Shown piece by piece: positions 7,774 to 17,200 of a stretch of DNA of 26,201 nt. The position numbers and the translations under genes are program-made. The notes beneath the pieces were generated by a model, which was given only the letters and a program-made list of their open reading frames with translations, was not told the DNA's origin and searched no databases. Source of the stretch: Butyrivibrio sp. (GTDB taxonomy: Bacteria; Bacillota_A; Clostridia; Lachnospirales; Lachnospiraceae); the NCBI RefSeq assembly GCF_024699075.1, contig NZ_JAILQF010000318.1, positions 1-26,201 on the forward strand, written 5' to 3'. The number at the start of each line of letters is the position of its first letter. Position 1 is the first letter of the stretch.

Positions 7774-8565
7774 ATGTCAGAGATTAAGATAGCAGATGCC
7801 TTCAAGAATGGTAAGGCATTTATTCCATTTATAACAGGCGGCGACCCCGACCTTGATACAACCAAAAAGCTTATAATAGCACTTCAGGATGCAGGAAGCG
7901 ATCTTATAGAAATCGGAATCCCATTCTCAGATCCCATCGCAGAAGGCCCTGTAATTCAGGAAGCAGATGAAAGAGCCCTTGCTGCAGGCGTTACAACAGA
8001 TAAGCTTTTCGATATGTTAAAAGAGCTGCATGAAGAAGGAAGCGTTAAAGTTCCTATGGTATTTTTGACATATGCAAATGCTATTTTTGCTTATGGAAAA
8101 GAGAAATTCATGAAGCGCTGCGTTGAAAGCGGAATGCTGGGCGTAATAGTACCGGACATCCCTTATGAAGAAAAGGCAGAATTCGAAGACGTTGCAGATA
8201 AATATGGAATATCTATGATCTCCCTTATAGCACCAACATCAGAGGGAAGGATCAAGATGATAGCCAAGGATGCAAAGGGCTTCCTATACGTTGTATCATC
8301 ACTTGGTGTTACAGGCGTAAGAGAAGAATTCTCAACAGACATAGCAGATATGGTAGCTGCAGTAAGAGAAGTATCTGACATACCTACTGCTGTCGGCTTT
8401 GGAATATCCACACCCAAGCAGGCGCAGGAAATGGCAGCAAAGTCAGACGGTGCAATAGTTGGATCAGCAATCGTTAAGATCGTAGGTCAATACGGCAAGG
8501 ACTGCGTTCCTTATGTATCAGACTTTGTAAAGCAGCTTAAGGAAGGCGTAAACGACTGCCTTTAG
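7774..8565 (+). CDS. trpA: Tryptophan synthase alpha chain
   Basis: 263 residues, normal length. It cleaves indole-3-glycerol phosphate to indole and glyceraldehyde 3-phosphate and passes indole to TrpB. The catalytic region reads LIEIGIPFSDPIAEGPVIQEA: E46 corresponds to E49 of the Salmonella enzyme, but the position of catalytic D60 is Glu (E57, PIAEG rather than PLADG). Phosphate-binding motifs VSSLGVTGVREEF, VGFGIST and GAIVGSAIV are present. The ribosome site is GGGAGGACTAAA. It is the last gene of the operon. The only nearby inverted repeat (AAGGC/GCCTT over the stop) lacks a T run, so I see no convincing terminator after it. Confidence 0.97.
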   Translation: MSEIKIADAFKNGKAFIPFITGGDPDLDTTKKLIIALQDAGSDLIEIGIPFSDPIAEGPVIQEADERALAAGVTTDKLFDMLKELHEEGSVKVPMVFLTYANAIFAYGKEKFMKRCVESGMLGVIVPDIPYEEKAEFEDVADKYGISMISLIAPTSEGRIKMIAKDAKGFLYVVSSLGVTGVREEFSTDIADMVAAVREVSDIPTAVGFGISTPKQAQEMAAKSDGAIVGSAIVKIVGQYGKDCVPYVSDFVKQLKEGVNDCL

Positions 8566-8601
8566 TTGATGGTGAGTTTACATGATTTTGGTTAAATTTG
8601 T

Positions 8602-8670
8602 GCAGTTCGCGAAATAAAACTGTTAATTCGTCAAAAAAACACAACACATGTTAAATCTATATGCTATAAT
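8602..8670 (+). promoter_or_regulatory. Extended -10 promoter with two upstream TTCG boxes
   Basis: TGCTATAAT (TGn plus -10 at 8665-8670) has no recognisable -35: the expected position (8642-8647) reads CAACAC. Upstream are GCAGTTCG (8602-8609) and TTCGTC (8627-8632), 25 bp apart start to start, and CAC 7 bp after the second box. The same arrangement occurs before the gene at 22527, so an activator site is likely. Transcription should start near 8677. Confidence 0.65.
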
Positions 8671-8732
8671 CTCAATAGCAATTATTTATAAAATATAAAT
8701 ATTGGAAGTTTTAATTTCAGGAGGAAGAACTA

Positions 8733-9326
8733 ATGGCAAATTTCTTTGAAAAACTCGGGGACAGCATTTCAAAAGGAGCAGCAACAGTTAACCAGAAGGC
8801 TAATGACCTTATGGAGACCAACAAACTCAATCAGGATATCAAGGCTGCACAGCAGCAGAAAGAAGCAGATATCGTAAAGCTTGGTCAGCTGTTATACAAC
8901 TATAAAAAGAATCCTGGCAGTGCAGAACCGGATTATGATGCAGTAATCGCTGATATGGACAGCATCGATGAAAAGATTGATTCACTCAACAAGCAGCTTC
9001 AGGATCTTCGTAACGAGCAGATCTGCCCTAACTGTGGAAGCGCTGTAGCAAAGGGAACAGCATTTTGCCCTAATTGTGGAAGCAAGATGCCTGTACCTCA
9101 GATCCAGCCTGTAAATCCATGCCCAAGCTGTGGTAAGGAGAACACACCTGGAGATAAGTTCTGTCAGTATTGTGGAACACCACTTAATCAGGAAGCACCT
9201 GCAGCAGAGGCACCAGCAGCTGAAGCTCCTGTAGAAGAAGCAGCACCTGTACATATGTGCCCACAGTGCGGAACACCTTATAACGAAGGCGAGAAGTTCT
9301 GCCAGAACTGCGGACACACACTTTGA
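8733..9326 (+). CDS. Zinc-ribbon protein with an N-terminal helical domain
   Basis: 197 residues, function unknown. Residues 1-95 are mostly helical and probably coiled coil (IKAAQQQKEADIVKLGQ, DSIDEKIDSLNKQLQDLRNEQ). Three four-cysteine zinc ribbons follow: C98/C101/C112/C115, C130/C133/C144/C147 and C176/C179/C190/C193, all CPxC or CxxC pairs. An Ala-Pro-Glu linker (about 153-173, APAAEA repeats) separates the last two. No signal peptide or membrane segment is seen. The start follows AGGAGGAAGAACTA. It has its own promoter and a strong terminator, so it is a single-gene unit after the trp operon. Proteins of this build are common near secretion and stress genes in Lachnospiraceae, but no defined role is known to me. 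Confidence 0.85.
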   Translation: MANFFEKLGDSISKGAATVNQKANDLMETNKLNQDIKAAQQQKEADIVKLGQLLYNYKKNPGSAEPDYDAVIADMDSIDEKIDSLNKQLQDLRNEQICPNCGSAVAKGTAFCPNCGSKMPVPQIQPVNPCPSCGKENTPGDKFCQYCGTPLNQEAPAAEAPAAEAPVEEAAPVHMCPQCGTPYNEGEKFCQNCGHTL

Positions 9327-9355
9327 TCGATCAAAGATATTAAAATAAGACATAG

Positions 9356-9390
9356 AAAATCCATGGTGATTCGTCACCATGGATTTTTTT
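9356..9390. terminator. Terminator between convergent genes, possibly bidirectional
   Basis: A perfect stem CCATGGTGA (9361-9369) / TCACCATGG (9374-9382) has a TTCG loop. It is flanked by AAAAT on the left and A followed by seven T on the right. The T run serves the zinc-ribbon gene. Read from the minus strand, the ATTTT tail could also stop the operon that ends at 9451. Confidence 0.92.
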
Positions 9391-9450
9391 GCCCAAGATA
9401 TTCAAATTGTAAGGAAAATCAAGCATTTATATGTGCGAAGTTTGAACTGG

Positions 9451-10539
9451 TTAAAACGCCACATCATACAGGAACATGTCGTTATCTTCGTAGTACTTGA
9501 CCAGTTCGTTCTCTATCTTATCTACGTATTCGTGCATGGATTCAAACAGTGCATCTACAGTATCTTCAGTAACCCTGCACTCTCCCGCTGCCATCTGCTC
9601 TTCCATATAATGATTGATCTCAGAAGTAAAGTGAAGAGTATCCATATAGTTGTTAAGGTTGGAAGTTATCTCTTCATTATCCTTAAAATAGTAAACTTCA
9701 ACATTGTCATATTGTAAGAGAGCCTTTATAGCCATCTTTTCATTATACAGATAAGCATCCGAGTCGCCGGATCTGTAAGCGCTGTCCCAGAAGAGGATCG
9801 AATAAGCCGGGAAGAAGAACTTGAAGTTCGTATCCGGATGATTCTCAACCTCAGTAGTAAGAAGATTTATGTTAGCTGTAAGATTATCTATGTACGCATC
9901 CTCTTTTTTCATCTCAGATATAGTAGATGATCTTGCATAATGGCTGAGCATGGCCTCTTCGGAGAATACCTTACCCTCTTCCCAGTTATAGGACAGATTG
10001 TCGTCATAACCTGCAAACAGAGACTGTACCAGCATATAAGGAATCTTTTTGAAAAGAACATCCTTGTTCCAAAGATATGTATAGTCATTGAAAGGATTTT
10101 TATCATAAAGGTATGTAGGCGATCCGGTTGTCTCATAGGTAGGCTCAGGAGATGCCGACAGAGAAGTCGTATCTATTGAATAAAAGACATATTCAGGATC
10201 ATGCTCTTCAAAGGCAACATCCAAAAGGTAGCAAAGATCGGCAGTTGCGCCATAAGAACGGATAGCCTTTATGACAGTATCGCAGCCAAAATCCTCTTCA
10301 TACCAGCTGTTGTTATTGTTCTCTGCAACAGAGGATCCGACAATAAGTCCCTGGTAATCAAAATTTCTAAGAGTGCCAACGCACTGATACTCCTTATCAG
10401 TAAGAACAGGAGTCATACCAAAGATAGGACCATGGTAATGATAGAAAGGATCGAATATGACAACGACAAGAGCACATACTAAAAGAAGTGCAATAATGCC
10501 GATAAGTATTTTTTGGATAAACATCTTAGGTGTATTCAT
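9451..10539 (-). CDS. Membrane-anchored SGNH-like protein, partner of MBOAT
   Basis: 362 residues. One N-terminal membrane segment (about 9-30, IGIIALLLVCALVVVIF) without a clear signal-peptidase site puts the rest outside the membrane. The block LIVGSSVAENNN (65-76) resembles SGNH block I, with S70 as candidate nucleophile. YMDTLHF (D300 and H303) fits the C-terminal DxxH of the same fold. These features recall the AlgJ/AlgX or DltD type partners that take an acyl group moved across the membrane by an MBOAT protein and place it on a polysaccharide. The gene lies directly downstream of such an MBOAT gene with a 97-bp gap, and the ribosome site is GGTGAGGAATT. Whether the target is exopolysaccharide, teichoic acid or another glycan cannot be told. 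SGNH assignment is from motifs only. Confidence 0.72.
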   Translation of the reverse strand: MNTPKMFIQKILIGIIALLLVCALVVVIFDPFYHYHGPIFGMTPVLTDKEYQCVGTLRNFDYQGLIVGSSVAENNNNSWYEEDFGCDTVIKAIRSYGATADLCYLLDVAFEEHDPEYVFYSIDTTSLSASPEPTYETTGSPTYLYDKNPFNDYTYLWNKDVLFKKIPYMLVQSLFAGYDDNLSYNWEEGKVFSEEAMLSHYARSSTISEMKKEDAYIDNLTANINLLTTEVENHPDTNFKFFFPAYSILFWDSAYRSGDSDAYLYNEKMAIKALLQYDNVEVYYFKDNEEITSNLNNYMDTLHFTSEINHYMEEQMAAGECRVTEDTVDALFESMHEYVDKIENELVKYYEDNDMFLYDVAF

Positions 10540-10560
10540 AAATTCCTCACCAAATGATAT

Positions 10561-10680
10561 TTGTGATCAGTTACTACAGTCAGAACTTAAAGTATATATA
10601 AGTCTGAACACTGAACAGTTGTGATCTTTTAGTAGATCAGAAAGTAAAATAAATAAAAGTCTGAACGTTGGACAGTGACA
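10561..10680 (-). repeat. 57-58-bp duplication of the MBOAT gene 3' end
   Basis: The segment from about 10619 (TTGTGATC, then TCAGAAAGTAAAATAAATA and AAGTCTGAACGTTGGACAG) covers the last codons and TGA stop of the minus-strand MBOAT gene. A diverged copy follows downstream in the gene's direction (TTGTGATCAG from 10561, TCAGAAC at 10580, AAGTCTGAACACTGAACAG from 10600). Copy offsets are 57-58 bp. The duplicate fills most of the gap before the SGNH gene. Confidence 0.78.
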
Positions 10681-12091
10681 ATATTGAAAGTACTGCCAGT
10701 ATTGAAAGCATCACGATCTGACTCTTTTTAAAGGTACTGCTGTCTGCTATCTCTCTGGCATTAGGCCTTGTCATAAGATAAAGAGAAAATGCAAGGATGA
10801 TAATCATAAGCACCAGATAGTAAATATTAAGCATTGAAGGGGCAAGAAGCTGCAAAGCCTCTTCTACCACGTACAATTCAGATAAAGTCAGGTTTGAAGC
10901 TGTTCTGTACAAAAATCCCGGGAAAGTAAAGAAGGACAACTTCCCTATCATAACCCCTGCGATATTAAGGCTTGGCGCCTGGAAGATAATAACGCTGAAG
11001 GAGAAAAAGAGGAAAGTCAGTACAACTCTAACCTTGGCAGGAAGGATCTTTTTCTTATGGAAATGATCAAAAATAACAAGGACGCCATTAACAAGGCCCC
11101 ATACAACATAGTTCCAGCCAGCCCCATGCCAAAGCCCGGAAATAAAGAATATAAGAAGAATGTTAAAAACAGTTCTTACTACTCCTACCCTGCTTCCGCC
11201 AAGAGGAAAATAAACATATCTTGTAAGGAATCTTGAAAGTGTTATGTGCCATCGCTGCCACAGCTCCTGCACACTTGAAGCCTTAAAGGGCGAATTGAAG
11301 TTCAAAGGAAGTTCAATACCAAGCATCCTTGAAATACCATCCGCCATGTCGCAGTATCCGGAGAAGTCAAAATAAATATTAAGAGCCGTAGCGATACCGG
11401 CGATCACAACACATAAAGTATCAAGGTAATAGGCCTGAGTGTAGGTGTAAGTGACAATAAGCGAAATAGTATCCGCCATCAGGACCTTCTTGGAAAGACC
11501 TATGATAAAAAGAATAATACCCCGGGCATATCTGTCAGAGTCAAATTTGAGCTTATCGATATCCCTTGTCTGATCGATGATCTCTTTAGGGAAGGCGATA
11601 GGACCCTGCATGATCTTGGGGAAGTACAGAATATAGAAGGCATAACTCAAAAAGTCATAATGCTCGATATCGCCCCTGTATCTGTCTATTACAAATGCAA
11701 TCTGGGAAAAGGTGTAAAAGCTTATACCAACAGGAAGCAAAATAGCCGTAAAAGTCAGATCCGTCTTAAAAGCGGCATTTATATTTTCCACAAGAAAATC
11801 CGTATATTTGAAGTAGCCAAGAACCGCGACATGGAACACTACCGCGATAAAGGTGATAAGCTTTGACAGACTCTTTTTGATCTTAATAATATAGGAAAAA
11901 AGATATGTCACAGCCATGGAAATACCTATTATAAGAAGATACTTCCAGTTGAACATACCATAAAGCACCGCACTCATTACAGTAATAAAGAGTATAGCAA
12001 GTCGCCTGTGTCCCAGATTGAGCAACAGGTTCCATCCTGCAAGAAGCAGTGGCAAAAATATGAAGATAAACCCAAATGAATTAAAAACCAT
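10637..12091 (-). CDS. MBOAT family O-acyltransferase (AlgI/DltB-like)
   Basis: 484 residues, polytopic membrane protein. It begins MVFNSFGFIFIFLPLLL, typical for AlgI-like proteins. The MBOAT core has YFPKIMQGPIAFPKE, NIYFDFSGYCDMADGISRMLGI, LWQRWHITLSRFLTRYVYFPLGG (H282) and SGLWHGAGWNYVVWG with the catalytic His H322. The family passes acyl groups, usually acetyl, from a cytosolic donor across the membrane to an extracellular acceptor. With the downstream SGNH protein it forms a two-gene O-acetylation cassette. No ribosome site is visible upstream of the ATG; a -10-like TAGTAT lies six bases before it, so leaderless transcription is possible. The gene is divergent from the arabinofuranosidase gene. 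Confidence 0.92.
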   Translation of the reverse strand: MVFNSFGFIFIFLPLLLAGWNLLLNLGHRRLAILFITVMSAVLYGMFNWKYLLIIGISMAVTYLFSYIIKIKKSLSKLITFIAVVFHVAVLGYFKYTDFLVENINAAFKTDLTFTAILLPVGISFYTFSQIAFVIDRYRGDIEHYDFLSYAFYILYFPKIMQGPIAFPKEIIDQTRDIDKLKFDSDRYARGIILFIIGLSKKVLMADTISLIVTYTYTQAYYLDTLCVVIAGIATALNIYFDFSGYCDMADGISRMLGIELPLNFNSPFKASSVQELWQRWHITLSRFLTRYVYFPLGGSRVGVVRTVFNILLIFFISGLWHGAGWNYVVWGLVNGVLVIFDHFHKKKILPAKVRVVLTFLFFSFSVIIFQAPSLNIAGVMIGKLSFFTFPGFLYRTASNLTLSELYVVEEALQLLAPSMLNIYYLVLMIIILAFSLYLMTRPNAREIADSSTFKKSQIVMLSILAVLSILSLSNVQTFIYFTF

Positions 12092-12174
12092 GAATCTATA
12101 CTATCACAAACATTAAAGGATTAAAAATGATTATTTTTGAGATAAAGAGGACAAAAAATGACTATATTTTTATC

Positions 12175-13750
<1,576 letters not shown>

Positions 13751-13913
13751 AAGAAATATATAGTCTGATGAAAATTGTTTTGCAACGAAAAAACGTACAC
13801 CCATGGAAACAAAAAAGGTAAAATATTTGAAGTTTAAGGGAATTCAAAATTCCTAACGGCAGTATATACGGAGAACAGGGATGTTCGAATATTCGTTAAT
13901 TCTCATAAATGTA
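13751..13913 (+). other. Intergenic stretch without a gene
   Basis: No open frame with a ribosome site is seen. The only structures are the small hairpin near 13840 and a 10-bp palindrome CGAATATTCG (13886-13895) about 20 bp before the next promoter, which could be an operator but is too short to rely on. Confidence 0.5.
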
Positions 13914-13942
13914 TTGACGAAAAAGAAACAATAATATATTAT
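13914..13942 (+). promoter_or_regulatory. Promoter of the riboswitch and surface-protein transcript
   Basis: TTGACG (13914-13919), 17-bp spacer, TATTAT (13937-13942). Transcription would start near 13949, some 20 bases before the conserved riboswitch core. Confidence 0.75.
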
Positions 13943-13964
13943 TATTCAAGATTTAATTTAGTAT

Positions 13965-14050
13965 TTTTATGGGCAAACGCTTTTCGGTGACGGGCGGACG
14001 CAAAGCTGTAAATCTTGATAAGTAAGTAATCGAAGTTTTTTGGTGTAACC
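13965..14050 (+). promoter_or_regulatory. Candidate cyclic-di-GMP-I (GEMM) riboswitch
   Basis: The two most conserved junction strings of the class are present: GGGCAAAC (13971-13978) and GGACGCAAAGC (13996-14006). Between them is a short hairpin capped by a GNRA-type loop, GTGA (13987-13990), as needed to dock into the second stem. A second hairpin with CTTGAT/ATCGAAG arms follows (about 14013-14035). A terminator lies 40 bases downstream and then a surface-protein gene, a common target of this class. The second stem is less typical than the first, so the call is good but not certain. Confidence 0.7.
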
Positions 14051-14091
14051 AATTTTAGTAACAGGAATTACAAATAGTAACAAGATGGTTT

Positions 14092-14123
14092 AGCTGCAAA
14101 GATGGATCTTTGCAGCTTTTTTT
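14092..14123 (+). terminator. Leader terminator downstream of the riboswitch
   Basis: Perfect 12-bp stem AGCTGCAAAGAT (14092-14103) / ATCTTTGCAGCT (14106-14117), followed by a T run to 14123. It stands 80 bases before the next start codon, so it most likely serves as the expression platform rather than the end of an upstream gene. Confidence 0.92.
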
Positions 14124-14203
14124 GTGCCTGAAAGCCGAGTGACATATAAATATCACTTGGAAGCGGATGCTTATAGAGAGGGTTATTCAAGGAGGATAAA
14201 AAA

Positions 14204-17200
14204 GTGTTTCATAGTAAAAAAGGTAACTTGTTTATGAGAGTTACAGCTCTTCTTACTGCATGCTTTATAGTAATTGGCATGAGTAAGATACAGTCACTTG
14301 CAGAAACCGGGGGAGATCAAGGGACTGACGAACCTACAATATCTGAAAATATTGATTCTAATAATGATGAAGGCGGTGATACTACTCCAAATAATGCCGA
14401 TGCCGGAGGATTACTGGAAGATAGCAATCCGGAGACAAATTCATTATCAGATAATGCAGACACAGATTCTACAATTGATGCAGGAACAGAAGGTTCGACA
14501 GGATCATCATCTGCAGATGGATCATCAGAAGCAGCATCTTCAGCATCAGCAGAAAACTCATCAGATGTATCAAATTCAGCATCAACAGAAAGCTCATCAA
14601 ATGAAGCATCAACAGCATCAACAGAGAGCTCATCAGATGCAGCATCTACAGCATCAACAGATGATAAGCCAAGGGTACTTAGTTCTAAAAGAGAATTAGC
14701 CAATTTATCCTTAAATATATCTGAGGTTGAGCTTAAATATGCTAATGGCGCTAAAGAGGGTGATGATTACAGATATGATAAAGACAGCGTATTAAGAACC
14801 AGAGATGCTGTTACTATATCTGCACATGTATGGTATCAGGGAGATAAAAAAGTAAGTTCTGATCAGGCTTCGACCGCAGCTTCATCAACTACAGAGACAG
14901 TAACATATGATGCAGTAAAAGATGTTACAGTCACAATCACATATATTGATCTAACAAGCAATACACAAAAGTCATGCACTATGGAGCATACTGGAAATGG
15001 ATATTATACATATACATTCCCAGATGAAGTGGGTGCTTATCAGGTAGTATCAATAACAGCAGAAGATCAAAAAGATCATAGTGATTCATACAATAGTGAT
15101 GATGCAACTACAGAAGATGGTCAAAAGGTATTCTACAAAATCTCTGTAGAACAGAATTATTATAACAGTGGTAATGAAGAAAGCACTACTGTTAACTATG
15201 TTACAAATTATAATCGTATTCTGTCAGCAGGTAATAATAAAACATCTGCTTATAGTGATGACCCATGGATATCACTTCAGGGCGTTGATGATCCAGAGGT
15301 TTCTTTGACTATAGAATTTACTTCATATGTTTCAATTATTTCTGATACAGACGAAATAAATATTTCTCTTATCCAGATTGATGAGGATGGTAATGAAGTT
15401 GACGGAGAAGAAATAAAAGGAGATGTTGATACCACATACAGATGTCTAAAGACAACATTTACAGTAACATTTAATCTTCCAAATGATAAAGACCAGTATG
15501 GAATATATAAACTTTCATCTGAGGGTGACCGTTTTGTAAACTGCGTAGTTAACGGAATAAATAATAAGACTGATTCAGAAGGAAGAAACGGCTACTATTA
15601 TGTAAAGATCGATAGCACAAGCCCTGTTGCTCAGAATATAAAGGTTAATTATGAAAGCGATGATGGAGTAACAGGAGAATACAGTTTTGGCGGATCAGAA
15701 GAGAAGATTGTATATTCTACAGCCGGCCTTACACTTAAAATAGATACGTCAGAAAGCTATGATCCTCCAATATCTACAGGTTCTGAGGATTCAGAAGAAA
15801 ACGAAGAAGTAGCTGCATCAGGAATAGTAAAACTTTCATACGTATTATATAACGATGAGTATCCACTTGATGGTGATGGTATGCCATGTGAAGTGGCTAT
15901 TACTGACGGCGATACAGATGAATGTGAAGATATCCGTATTGATCTTCCTGGCATAAGCAATAATGAAGGACCTGTATATATAGCTAATGTAAAGCTTATA
16001 GACGCAGCCGGTAATGTAACTCTTGTTAATGAAGGCAAGGTTGAACCGGTAAGTTATGTAATAGACAACGTAAAGCCTGTTATAAACTTCACTGAGCTTG
16101 ATGGCGAGAGTCTTTCAGAAGGATACGCCACAGATCTTGCAAGTACAACATATTTCTACAACCACGATGTTACAGGTAAGCTTGCTGTAACAGAAAGATA
16201 TATAAAAGAAGTAAAGCTCAGCGAGAAGTCAGGATATATGAAAGCTTCTCTCTCACAGCCTGATGAAGTTAATAATGAGCTTGGAGCAGTTACAGAATAT
16301 ACATTTTCAAGTACAGGAGACGGTGATTACTTCTTTAGCGCAGATGCTGAAGATATGAGCGGTAACGCAGCAGATACTGTTGATGGACCTTATTTTGTAG
16401 TAGATACAATCGCACCTGTGATCACTGTAACTTATACATCAGGCGGATCAAGCGTTACTCCTCAGGGCAAGGATCAGAGCTACTATAATGAAACTGTTAT
16501 AGTAAGTCTCAAGATTGAAGATAAGCATCTTCTGCAGGATGGCATAGAGGCTGTAATAACAGGAACCAAGGCAGATGGAACAAGCGTAAATATTCCTGTT
16601 TCTACATGGACCAATAGTGAAGGCTCAGACATATGGACAGCAGAAGTTGAGCTTACAGAAGACGGCGAATATGCGCTTACTGCAAAGGCAACTGATAGAG
16701 CTCAAAACGTATCTGATACATATACAGGTAAAGGATTCACTATTGACCGCACTACACCTGTTGTAACAATTACTTTTGATAATAACTCTCCAATGAATGA
16801 GATTTATTACAATGCATCAAGAACAGCTACTATCACTGTTAAGGACTATACTTTTGACAGCAGCAAATGTGAGCTCAATATTAATGCACCTGATAACGCT
16901 CCTTCTGAAGGAGACTGGAACACAAGCGGCGATCAGACATATGTAAAGACAGTTTCTTTTAACAATGACGGACGATACGACTTTACATTTAAGACAACTG
17001 ATAAGGCAGGCAATGAGTCTGAGACATATACAATAAGCCTGTTCATAATTGACACTACAGCACCGGTAGTTACAGTAACCTATGACAATGATGATGTAAG
17101 GAACGGATTCTATTACAATGCATCAAGAACAGCAACTATTCAGATTGATGAAAAGTCTTTTGATGAAAGTCTTGTAGTAATAGATATCCAGCCATCAGAC

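Noticed and set aside
8540..8570. Terminator over the trpA stop (AAGGC/GCCTT)
   Set aside because: Stem of only five pairs, no T run, and most of it is coding.
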